This document shows positions 31,827 through 39,995 of a stretch of 64,000 bases of DNA, one piece after another. A program made the position numbers and the translations under genes. The DNA is from Phycisphaerae bacterium (GTDB lineage Bacteria > Planctomycetota > Phycisphaerae > Sedimentisphaerales > Anaerobacaceae), in contig JAUWAY010000009.1 of assembly GCA_030601845.1 (NCBI GenBank), forward strand, positions 1 through 64,000, read 5' to 3'. Position 1 is the first letter of the stretch, and each line of letters opens with the position of its first letter. Under the pieces are notes generated by a model. That model was not told where the DNA came from. It saw nothing but the letters and a program-made list of their open reading frames with translations, and ran no database searches.

Positions 31827-33737
31827 TTGGATAAAACTTTACTTATCCCGCTTACTTATCTATCCCTGGTGTTTTTACCGCTGCTCGCAGGTTTTGTTCT
31901 GTTGTTTTTGCCTAACAGAGTGAAGATAAAGTCCTTCGGCAGGTCATTGACGTTGACTATTTCAGGTTTAACATTTGTATTGGCCATCCTGATATTTGTT
32001 CTCGGCCAATGCAAATCCACTCGGTCTGTTATACCGGTAGACTGGTCTGTTCTACAAATAGAAATAGGCAATCTAAAACTGGACTTGCTGCTGAGCGCCA
32101 AGCCGCTGGGGGCCTTTATATTGATGTTCGCGATGGGTTTCGGCCTTTTGATAACTTTGTACTCGTTAAAATCGATTGGTCCGATGGCGAAACGAGTTAA
32201 TGAATACTACGGTGCCATTCTGCTTACAATAGGCGGCTCAGCGGGGATATTGCTTTCAAATCACTTACTGTTTTTGCTTATTTTCTGGGAGATTGTTACC
32301 GTTTCGCTGTATCTTCTTATAACCACAGGCGGCAAAGGTTCTAATTTCGCAGCGACGAAAAGTTTCGCAATGATAGGGGCATCCGATGCCGCTTTCCTGC
32401 TCGGGATAATGATGGTGTGGGTGCATTCGGGGACACTTGTTATTTCGGATATTAGTCTGGCAGCCACTTCGACACTTCCAATCATAGCTTTCCTACTGCT
32501 TATGACTGCCGCCATTACCAAGGCAGGCGCGTTGCCTTTGCATACCTGGCTGCCGGCCAGTGGTGAATATGCGCCGGTTTCAGTAATGGCTCTGCTGCCC
32601 GCCGCGATAGATAAACTTTTGAGAATTTATCTTCTGGTAATAGTTGTCCGAGGAATGTTCGAGCTCAACTCGGGGGCTTTAAGTGTCATTTTGGCGGTTA
32701 TTGGTGCGGCTACAATTATTATTGCTGCGATGACGGCAATAGTGCAGCATAATATCAAGAAGCTGTTGGCCTACTCTGCAATTAGTCAGGTTGGTTATAT
32801 GGTCTTAGGCATAGCAACGGGGACGGCTGTTGGCCTTGCCGGTGCTGTATTTCATATGTTGAATAATGCAATCTGTAAATGTTGTTTATTCCTTTCGGCG
32901 GGTTCAGTTGAACAGGCAACCGGGACGGCTGATATGGATAAACTCGGCGGGCTGGGCAGAAAAATGCCGCTAACCTTTGCCGCTTTTTTCATTGCGGCGA
33001 TGAGTGTTTCCGGCATTCCGCCGTTCAACGGCTTTGTTTCCAAGTGGATGGTCTATCAAGGCATAATTCAAATGGGAACAGAACAAACCGGCAGCGCAGC
33101 CAAACTATGGCCCGTCTGGCTGCTTGCGGCTGTTTTTGGAAGTGCGCTCACCTTGGCATATTCGGTAAAGATTATACACTCAGTGTTCCTTTCTCGTTTG
33201 CCTTCCAACTTCGGCGATGTAAAAGAAGTTTCGCTGCCTATGAGGGTTCCGGTGCTTGTACTTGCTTCGCTGTGTGTGTTATTCGGAGTCTTTTATAGAC
33301 AGGTGCTTGAGTGGTTCATTTATCCTGCCTTGAATATAGAACCAGGTACCGCGATTTTCGGCACCTGGGATTCTATTCTTGCTACCAGTCTGATATTAAT
33401 TGGCATTGCTCTTGGTCTGGTCATTTTACTCGTCGGGTTATTGGCAAGAAAGGTCAGAGAAGTGCCCACCTGGACCTGTGGCGAAGTGCAGACTAATGAG
33501 CAAATGATAATACCCGGAACACATTTCTACAAAACGGTTTCGTCCATGGGTGGCTTGAAACAGCTTTATGCCGGCCAGGAAAAAGGCCATTTCGATTTGT
33601 ATAATCAAGGTGGAAGGGTGGGGCTGGCCCTGACAGAATTTCTGCGGTGGCTCCATTCCGGAGTTCTGCCTATGTATTTGACCTGGGTAACTCTGGGATT
33701 ACTGGTGATTCTATTTGTAGTTTGCAAGATTTGGTAA
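31827..33737 (+). CDS. Proton-translocating antiporter subunit, NuoL/HyfB/MrpA type
   Basis: A 636-residue integral membrane protein with about 15 helices. It has the complex I/Mrp antiporter core: EIVTVSLYLLI with the key Glu, KAGALPLHTWLP with Lys, and NIKKLLAYSAISQ. The TTG start at 31827 is supported by GGAGG ten bases upstream and by the stop of the previous gene just before it. It adds a second antiporter-like module besides the MrpD-like protein downstream. A 163-base word-repeat gap follows. Confidence 0.92.
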   Translation: MDKTLLIPLTYLSLVFLPLLAGFVLLFLPNRVKIKSFGRSLTLTISGLTFVLAILIFVLGQCKSTRSVIPVDWSVLQIEIGNLKLDLLLSAKPLGAFILMFAMGFGLLITLYSLKSIGPMAKRVNEYYGAILLTIGGSAGILLSNHLLFLLIFWEIVTVSLYLLITTGGKGSNFAATKSFAMIGASDAAFLLGIMMVWVHSGTLVISDISLAATSTLPIIAFLLLMTAAITKAGALPLHTWLPASGEYAPVSVMALLPAAIDKLLRIYLLVIVVRGMFELNSGALSVILAVIGAATIIIAAMTAIVQHNIKKLLAYSAISQVGYMVLGIATGTAVGLAGAVFHMLNNAICKCCLFLSAGSVEQATGTADMDKLGGLGRKMPLTFAAFFIAAMSVSGIPPFNGFVSKWMVYQGIIQMGTEQTGSAAKLWPVWLLAAVFGSALTLAYSVKIIHSVFLSRLPSNFGDVKEVSLPMRVPVLVLASLCVLFGVFYRQVLEWFIYPALNIEPGTAIFGTWDSILATSLILIGIALGLVILLVGLLARKVREVPTWTCGEVQTNEQMIIPGTHFYKTVSSMGGLKQLYAGQEKGHFDLYNQGGRVGLALTEFLRWLHSGVLPMYLTWVTLGLLVILFVVCKIW

Positions 33738-33744
33738 TGGAAAA

Positions 33745-33900
33745 AAGAAGGATCAGCCACGAAGACACAAAGGCACAAAGAAATTAAACTTGTCCCAGCG
33801 AAAGCGGGGAACTAAAAAGAGACTGGATTCCTGCTTCCGCAGGAATGACATCTAACCTTGGTGTCTTGGTGCCTTCGTGGCAAAAAAGAGAGCAGTTGAT
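33745..33900. repeat. Composite word-repeat tract inside hydrogenase/Mrp operon
   Basis: gccacgaagacacaaaggcacaaag, tgtcccagcgaaagcgggga, ggattcctgcttccgcaggaatgaca and ccttggtgtcttggtgccttcgtggc stand in a row. The first and last are inverted copies of the same word. It splits the operon and carries the start-proximal bases of the next track ORF. Confidence 0.75.
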
Positions 33901-34452
33901 ATGGCTATATTCTACATTTTACTGCTGTTTATAATAACCGCAGCGATTATCGCGGTCGAAACCAAAAATCTGCTAAGCGCTGTAATCTGCGTTGGGGCTA
34001 TCGGTTTTGGCGCTTCTCTGATGTTCTTGTTTTTACGCGCACCGGATATTGCAATAACTCAGATTGTGGTGGAAGTTTTAGGTTTGATTATCCTGATTCG
34101 TGTCTGCATCTCTCGCGAGCTGACTTTTATCAGTGGTCCCAGGGAATTTTTCGCAGTGGTTGTCTCGGTGGTAATTATCTTCGCGATTTTCCTGGCCGGC
34201 ATAAAAGTTCTCGAGACGTTGCCTGCCTTCGGGACGCCGATTTTTGCCGAGGTTCCTGACGCCGCTTCACAAACGTACGTCGAAGAAGGGTTACGGAAAA
34301 CCGGAGCGGCCAATCTCGTGGCCTCGGTGATTCTGGATTTCCGTGCCTACGATACTCTCGGCGAGGCAACGGTGCTGTTTACCGCGATTATCGGCGCAAC
34401 CGTTATATTACGAAAAAAGACTAAAAAATTGCTGGAGGAACCGGACGTATGA
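33901..34452 (+). CDS. MbhD/MbhE-like membrane subunit (DUF4040, MrpA C-terminal/MrpB type)
   Basis: About 183 residues with five to six helices. The first half is the DUF4040 segment (LRAPDIAITQIVVEVLGLIILI) seen in MbhD and the C-terminus of MrpA. The second half (VILDFRAYDTLGEATVLF) is the MbhE part. So it is the D+E fusion of the Mrp module. The track start (33877) lies in a repeat; ATG 33901 begins right at the first helix. It overlaps the next gene by four bases. Confidence 0.9.
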   Translation: MAIFYILLLFIITAAIIAVETKNLLSAVICVGAIGFGASLMFLFLRAPDIAITQIVVEVLGLIILIRVCISRELTFISGPREFFAVVVSVVIIFAIFLAGIKVLETLPAFGTPIFAEVPDAASQTYVEEGLRKTGAANLVASVILDFRAYDTLGEATVLFTAIIGATVILRKKTKKLLEEPDV

Positions 34453-34907
34453 AGGGTATGACAATAATAGTAAAAATCATCAGCGGTTGGGTCAAGGTGC
34501 TGATTTTCCTCTTTGGTATTTACATTATTCTTTTCGGCCATCTTACGCCGGGCGGCGGCTTTGCCGGCGGCGTGATTCTGGCTTCTTGCTATGTACTGCT
34601 TATGTTAGCATTCGGCAGAGAATTTGTAGAAGAAAATCTCCCACTGCCGCTTGCCTCGAAGCTTGATTGCGTAGGGGCGCTTGCATTTGCCGTAATAGCA
34701 ATTTTGGGACTGGTTCTTGGCGGTTCCTTCTTCATCAATTTCCTCTATCAAAAGTATTTACCTGGAGAAGCCTTGAACCTTATCAGTGCAGGCACTATAC
34801 CCCTGTCGAATCTTGCTATTGGCCTGAAGGTTGCTACGTCACTATTTCTTGTAATTCTTGTCCTTTCGATGTTCAGGCCTGATATGTCAGGTGATAAAAA
34901 GGAGTAA
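34449..34907 (+). CDS. mrpB: MrpB/MbhF-like membrane subunit
   Basis: A 152-residue protein of the MnhB family with four helices. It has the typical FGHLTPGGGFAGGVILAS stretch between helices 1 and 2. It belongs to the cation-translocating Mrp module. It overlaps the upstream gene (ATGA) and is followed after five bases by the mrpC-like gene. Confidence 0.93.
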   Translation: MKGMTIIVKIISGWVKVLIFLFGIYIILFGHLTPGGGFAGGVILASCYVLLMLAFGREFVEENLPLPLASKLDCVGALAFAVIAILGLVLGGSFFINFLYQKYLPGEALNLISAGTIPLSNLAIGLKVATSLFLVILVLSMFRPDMSGDKKE

Positions 34908-34912
34908 AACCG

Positions 34913-35281
34913 ATGCCTTATGCGTTATGCTTTTTATTGTTTGTGATTGGGCTGTATTGTGCAGTCGTCAAAAAGAATATGGTTAAGATTGTAATCGGTA
35001 TTATGGTTATGGAGTATGCCGTCAATCTTTTCCTGATTATGCTCGGCTATCGCTTCGGTGGAAAAGCTCCGATTGTTGTCGAGGAAGATATAGTTGGTGC
35101 CGGTGGTCAGCTCAGCAGCTTGTTTATAAACAGCAGCGTTGACCCGCTACCCCAGGCACTTGTGCTTACCGCAATTGTTATCAGTCTGGGCTCTTTGGCA
35201 CTTATGATTTCGATATGCATCAGAACCTACGAAAGATACGGCACCTTCGACATCACTGAGATAAGGAGACTAAAAGGATGA
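34913..35281 (+). CDS. mrpC: MrpC/NuoK/MbhG-like membrane subunit
   Basis: A 122-residue, three-helix subunit of the NuoK/MnhC family, with GIMVMEYAVNLFLIMLGY and DPLPQALVLTAIVISLG (the usual DPLPQALVLTAIVI block). Its stop overlaps the start of a GIY-YIG minigene that sits between it and mrpD, as ATGA. Confidence 0.94.
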   Translation: MPYALCFLLFVIGLYCAVVKKNMVKIVIGIMVMEYAVNLFLIMLGYRFGGKAPIVVEEDIVGAGGQLSSLFINSSVDPLPQALVLTAIVISLGSLALMISICIRTYERYGTFDITEIRRLKG

Positions 35282-35550
35282 GTCCCGCCCCTCAGAGATG
35301 GTTTTACGTATATTTGCTAAAAAGTAAAAGAGATAGCTCAATTTATATTGGGTGCACCTCAAATCTGAATAAAAGATTAGAAGAGCACAAAGAAGGGAAA
35401 GTCTATTCGACGAAAAAGATGTTACCTATTGAACTTATATATTTCGAGGCATTTAGGTCCAGGAAAGCAGCCTTTGAAAGAGAAAAAAGGCTTAAACACT
35501 ATAGTAGTGCTTTAAGGCATTTGAAATTGAGGATTGGAGGGACGGGATGA
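35278..35550 (+). CDS. GIY-YIG nuclease-domain minigene inserted in mrp operon
   Basis: This 90-residue protein consists of a single GIY-YIG domain. FYVYLLKSKRDSSIYIGCT is the active-site strand pair, followed by NLNKRLEEHKEGK and the helical FEAFRSRKAAFEREKRLK. This is the stand-alone (YhbQ-like) group of small DNA-cleaving proteins. It overlaps mrpC (ATGA) at its start and mrpD (ATGA) at its end. GGATGAG occurs at both junctions, and it supplies GGAGG for mrpD. It is not part of any known Mrp system and looks like a scarless insertion. Confidence 0.9.
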   Translation: MSPAPQRWFYVYLLKSKRDSSIYIGCTSNLNKRLEEHKEGKVYSTKKMLPIELIYFEAFRSRKAAFEREKRLKHYSSALRHLKLRIGGTG

Positions 35551-37058
35551 GCGTACCACTGCCTGTTTTTGTTGCTATTCCTTTGGTAACGGCATTTTTG
35601 CTTCCAATTTTCGGTAAAAAGGGCAAAAACGCTGCAACGGTTTTGGCCAATTTAGCAACCATTTCGCTGCTGGTATTGGCTGTTGCCTCCATCGGCCGAA
35701 CCGGCGTCTATGAAATAGGCAAGTGGCCCATTCCGCTTGGAATAAATCTTGTCCTTGACGGCTTGAGTTCTCTTTTGCTTTTGGCTATTGGTGTTGTCAG
35801 CACCGCTGCGATGCTCTTTAGCGTCAGATATATGGAACAATACACCGCTAAATCAAAATACCTGAGCTTATTTATGCTTATGGTCGCAGGTATGAACGGC
35901 GTGGTGCTCTCCGGAGACATCTTCAATCTGTTTGTCTTTTTGGAGATTGCCTCACTCGCGTCCTATGCGCTGGTCGGCTTTGGCTGCGAGCACGAAGAGC
36001 TCGAGGCATCCTTTAAGTATATGGTCCTGGGCAGTATCGGTTCTATATTTGTTCTTTTTGCCGTCGCCCTTGTTTATGGTAACACCGGCTCGCTTAATAT
36101 GGCCTATATCTCAAAAGCGATTGCAAGCGGCGGCTTAAATGCCGGCCTCGGCTTTGCGCTGGCTTTGTTTATCGCCGGCTTCGGCTTAAAAGCTGCTCTG
36201 GTGCCGTTCCACGCCTGGCTGCCCGATGCACACCCATCGGCCCCTGCTCCGATTTCGGCAATGCTCTCCGGCGTGCTCATAAAAGCACTCGGCGTTTATG
36301 CCCTTGCCCGCATAGTTTTCAATGTTTTCGGCATTACTGTTCAATTAGGCTGGCTCTTAACTGTCCTGGGCATCTTGAGTATGGTTACCGGCGCATTTTT
36401 AGCCATAGGACAATGGGATATAAAGCGACTTATGGCCTATTCGAGTATTAGCCAGTTGGGCTACGTAGTCCTCGGCCTGGGCCTTGGCGGACTTATCATT
36501 GCAAGAGGCCAAAATTTGGCCTGGGCTTCCCTGGCTATCCTTGGTGGACTGTTCCATCTTGTCAATCACGCTGTCTATAAGTCCCTGTTGTTCTTGACCA
36601 GCGGCTCGATCCAAATGGCAACCGGCACCAGGGATCTCAAGCAGATGGGCGGACTCGCCGAGAAAATGCCTGTAACGCGCGCTACCTGCACCGTCGCATC
36701 GGCATCCGTTGCCGGCATTCCGCCCTTTAGCGGGTTCTGGAGCAAGCTGATTCTGGTATTCGCAGCAATTCAGGCTGGATTTTACTGGGTTGCAGCAATA
36801 ATCGTTTTTGTCAGTTTATGCACCTTAATTATGTATTTGAAGGTTCAAAGATATGCCTTCCTGGGCGAGCTGCCGGAAAATCTACAGCAAACAAAAGAAT
36901 CCAGAGGTTCTATGCTCGTCGCTATGGTATTCTTAGCCTGCTTATGTGTGCTGATGGGATTACTGCTGGTGCCGGCTTTGAGGTGCAATATTCTTGAGCC
37001 TGCTGTAAAAGTATTGACGGATGGTGTTTCGTATTCGGCTAACGTAATTGGGATGTAA
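35547..37058 (+). CDS. mrpD: MrpD/MbhH antiporter-like subunit
   Basis: A 503-residue membrane protein with about 14 helices. The antiporter core includes FVFLEIASLASYALVG with the key Glu, KAALVPFHAWLPDAHPSAP with Lys, and DIKRLMAYSSISQLGY. It is the main ion-translocating subunit of the Mrp module. GGAGG, provided by the inserted GIY-YIG gene, precedes the ATG. Confidence 0.94.
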   Translation: MSVPLPVFVAIPLVTAFLLPIFGKKGKNAATVLANLATISLLVLAVASIGRTGVYEIGKWPIPLGINLVLDGLSSLLLLAIGVVSTAAMLFSVRYMEQYTAKSKYLSLFMLMVAGMNGVVLSGDIFNLFVFLEIASLASYALVGFGCEHEELEASFKYMVLGSIGSIFVLFAVALVYGNTGSLNMAYISKAIASGGLNAGLGFALALFIAGFGLKAALVPFHAWLPDAHPSAPAPISAMLSGVLIKALGVYALARIVFNVFGITVQLGWLLTVLGILSMVTGAFLAIGQWDIKRLMAYSSISQLGYVVLGLGLGGLIIARGQNLAWASLAILGGLFHLVNHAVYKSLLFLTSGSIQMATGTRDLKQMGGLAEKMPVTRATCTVASASVAGIPPFSGFWSKLILVFAAIQAGFYWVAAIIVFVSLCTLIMYLKVQRYAFLGELPENLQQTKESRGSMLVAMVFLACLCVLMGLLLVPALRCNILEPAVKVLTDGVSYSANVIGM

Positions 37059-37073
37059 TGAAAGTGTAAAGAT

Positions 37074-37577
37074 ATGAGGCGACTGATTTATTTTATTTTG
37101 GCTTTTGTTATCTGGATTCTGCTGACCTGGCCTTTTGTTGACGGCAAAATTGACATCCAGGTTACAGTGGCAGGCGTGATAGCTTCTGCTGTGGTTTCGG
37201 TTCTGTTCTCCGAAATTTTGCCTAAGGAACATCGCGTTTTTATTTCGCCGGTGCGGGTGTTTTGGGCTTTGGTTTATCTGCCGGTATTCTTCTATTATAT
37301 GATAAAGGCTAATTTTGACGTCGTCTATCGCGCCCTGCACCCAAAAATGCCGATAAAACCCGGAATCGTAAAAATAAAAACTACTCTTAAAACAGAATCC
37401 GGCATCACCGCACTGGCAAATTCCATCACTCTCACCCCGGGGACTTTGACCGTGGATTTGACAGATGACGGCTTTTTGTATGTTCACTGGATTAATGTGA
37501 AATCCGACGATATCGAGCAGGCAACCAAACTTATTGCCCGAAGATTCGAGTGGTTTTTGCAGAAAATTTTCGAATAG
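37074..37577 (+). CDS. mrpE: MrpE/MbhA-like subunit
   Basis: A 167-residue protein of the MnhE family: two N-terminal helices and a cytoplasmic domain with KTESGITALANSITLTPGTLTVDL and YVHWINV, the family's conserved block. It is separated from mrpD by a short aaagtgtaaag word. It lies in the order E-F-G as in Pyrococcus mbhABC. Confidence 0.94.
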   Translation: MRRLIYFILAFVIWILLTWPFVDGKIDIQVTVAGVIASAVVSVLFSEILPKEHRVFISPVRVFWALVYLPVFFYYMIKANFDVVYRALHPKMPIKPGIVKIKTTLKTESGITALANSITLTPGTLTVDLTDDGFLYVHWINVKSDDIEQATKLIARRFEWFLQKIFE

Positions 37578-37589
37578 AAAGAGGTAACT

Positions 37590-37847
37590 ATGATAACATC
37601 ATTTTATATCGGCTTGTTCGTATGTTGTTTCTTGTGCCTGTACCGGATAGGTCGCGGCCCCAGCGCCCCCGACAGAACCGTAGCTATTGATATATTAGGT
37701 ATCGTCATAGTGGGGTTCTGTGCCATTATCGGGCTGGCGACAAAAAAGGATTTTTATCTCAATGTCGCTCTTGCCTGGGCACTGTTAAGCTTCATCGGCA
37801 CTATAGCACTGGCAAAGTTTTTGGAGGGTAGAAGTTTCGATGACTGA
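37590..37847 (+). CDS. mrpF: MrpF/MbhB-like subunit
   Basis: An 85-residue, three-helix subunit of the MnhF family, with GPSAPDRTVAIDILGI after helix 1. AGAGG precedes the ATG. It overlaps mrpG by eight bases. Confidence 0.93.
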   Translation: MITSFYIGLFVCCFLCLYRIGRGPSAPDRTVAIDILGIVIVGFCAIIGLATKKDFYLNVALAWALLSFIGTIALAKFLEGRSFDD

Positions 37848-38169
37848 TATTATAGGATACATACTGGTAACGATTGGGATTTTGTTTGATATATTCGGCT
37901 GTATAGGCCTGGTTCGCTTTCCTGATGTTTACAACCGCCTGCAGGCCTCAACGAAATGCGTAACTCTCGGCACCATTTTGCTGTTGATAGGCGTCGCCTT
38001 CATCCACGGTTGGGGCTCGATAGCTGCCAAAGCAATAATCTGTGCAGTGTTTATATTGATAACCTCACCTACCGCTGCCCACGCAATCGCCAAGGGTGCT
38101 TATGCCTCCGGAGTAAAATTGTGGGAAAAGAGCGTCGTTGACAAATACGCAGAAGAAAGCAAAAAGTAA
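37840..38169 (+). CDS. mrpG: MrpG/MbhC-like subunit
   Basis: A 109-residue, three-helix subunit of the MnhG family, with FDIFGCIGLVRFPDVYNRLQASTKCVT split by a short turn, and LITSPTAAHAIAKGAY. Its last residues are basic. It is followed after 17 bases by the polyferredoxin gene. Confidence 0.94.
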   Translation: MTDIIGYILVTIGILFDIFGCIGLVRFPDVYNRLQASTKCVTLGTILLLIGVAFIHGWGSIAAKAIICAVFILITSPTAAHAIAKGAYASGVKLWEKSVVDKYAEESKK

Positions 38170-38186
38170 ATAAAGAGATACAGGTT

Positions 38187-38792
38187 ATGTGGTTACCAAA
38201 GCTACGAGAATTAAAAGAAGCTGTTACGGCGGTCTTTTCGCCACGGTTTACCACCCGGTTTCCCGCTGAGCCCTGCACCGTGCCGGAAAAGTACAGGGGC
38301 AAACCTGAATTCGACCTCGATAGCTGCATCGGCTGCGGTGCGTGTGTAAATGTCTGTCCGACCGAAGCGCTGACTCAAACCGATGACTTAGAAGCCAACC
38401 CGCCCGTAAGAAGAATAACCCATCGGTATGATACCTGCATCTTTTGCGGCAATTGCAGTGAAAATTGCACAACGGAAACAGGCATAAAGCTCTCGAACGA
38501 GTGGGATTTAGCCACTCTAAACAGGGAAGATAGCATCGAAACCCACGAATTCGAACTTCAACTGTGCGAAAAGTGCGGTGCGATAATAGGTGCCAAAAAA
38601 CATCTCATCTGGCTTTACGAAAAGCTCGGCCCATTGGCCTACACCAATCCAACACTATTGATTGCCAAAAGCAGCGAACTAAGTACGAAGCCGCAGGATA
38701 TTCAGCAGCAACCAGATAAAGACGTCCGAACAAGCGATTTTATGCGAATCCTGTGCCCCAAGTGTAAGTGCGAACTAAACATCCAGCTGTAA
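38187..38792 (+). CDS. 4Fe-4S subunit, NuoI/MbhN/HycF type
   Basis: A 201-residue protein with two [4Fe-4S] sets: CIGCGACVNVCP near residue 47 and CIFCGNCSENC near residue 89. They resemble the NuoI subunit that links incoming electrons to the small subunit. Beyond the normal fold it has extra Cys pairs (LCEKCGAII and LCPKCKCEL) near the C-terminus, perhaps a zinc or additional cluster site. It is the last structural gene of the complex. Confidence 0.9.
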   Translation: MWLPKLRELKEAVTAVFSPRFTTRFPAEPCTVPEKYRGKPEFDLDSCIGCGACVNVCPTEALTQTDDLEANPPVRRITHRYDTCIFCGNCSENCTTETGIKLSNEWDLATLNREDSIETHEFELQLCEKCGAIIGAKKHLIWLYEKLGPLAYTNPTLLIAKSSELSTKPQDIQQQPDKDVRTSDFMRILCPKCKCELNIQL

Positions 38793-38896
38793 AGCAGTGT
38801 CAGGCCTGCACAACCCAGAACGATGTGGAAGGAGCAAAATTTATTGCTTTAACCGCAGCAAATATGCTATAATTTTGGCAGGAGGCATAGTGTAGA

Positions 38897-39348
<452 letters not shown>

Positions 39349-39372
39349 AATTTCCCTGACCATGGCTTCGGG

Positions 39373-39876
39373 GTGACGAAAAAACTGGTTGCTATGGACA
39401 AACAGCTTTCTGAACAGCTAAGGAAATTTCGTGGTTCCAAAACGCTTATTGTCGGAATCGGCAATACACTAAAAGGTGATGATGGCGTCGGCCCGCTGAT
39501 TTGTGAGCAGCTCCGGGACGCCGGGGTCTGTGCTGAACTAATAGATGCCGGCACCGTGCCTGAAAATTATATCCAGCCGATTGTAGAGAAAGTCCCGCAG
39601 AACCTGCTTATTATTGATGCTATTGACTTTGGCGGCTCTGCCGGAGCGATAAAGATATTCAAACCTGAGCAGTTAAACTCGTCTGCTTTCTCGACGCATA
39701 CGCTTTCACCCCGGCTTTTTATTGATATGATTACACAAGAAATAAAGGTTGATGTCTATTTGCTTGGTATTCAGCCGACACAAACCGGGCTCGGCCAATC
39801 TCTATCTGCCCCCGTCAGCCGAGCAGTCCAATCACTGGTAAGTACGCTTGCCGAGGTTTTCCCACCTCGAAAATAG
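39373..39876 (+). CDS. hycI: [NiFe]-hydrogenase maturation protease, HycI type
   Basis: A 167-residue endopeptidase with LIVGIGNTLKGDDGVGPLI, whose Asp is a nickel-sensing ligand. ELIDAGTVPENY and IIDAIDFGG hold the other Asp, and FSTHTLSPRLF holds the His. It should cut the C-terminal tail of the large subunit encoded at 30.1-31.8 kb. The track start is GTG at 39373. ATG 39394 is an alternative that keeps the whole domain. Confidence 0.92.
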   Translation: MTKKLVAMDKQLSEQLRKFRGSKTLIVGIGNTLKGDDGVGPLICEQLRDAGVCAELIDAGTVPENYIQPIVEKVPQNLLIIDAIDFGGSAGAIKIFKPEQLNSSAFSTHTLSPRLFIDMITQEIKVDVYLLGIQPTQTGLGQSLSAPVSRAVQSLVSTLAEVFPPRK

Positions 39877-39990
39877 TGTCATTGCGAGTCCCGTAAGTTG
39901 GATGTTGGTTTTACGAGGCAAAGCAATCGCAAGAAATTTAGCCCTCGCTTTCACCCAACGTCCGAGGCACCAAGAAAGGACATAAATAGT
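39877..39990. repeat. GTCATTGCGAG-type repeat tract
   Basis: gtcattgcgagtcccgtaag is followed by acgaggcaaagcaatcgcaag and agccctcgctttcacccaacg. It fills the gap between two converging genes. The opening is the same word as at 23546. Confidence 0.55.
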
Positions 39991-39995
39991 CAATT

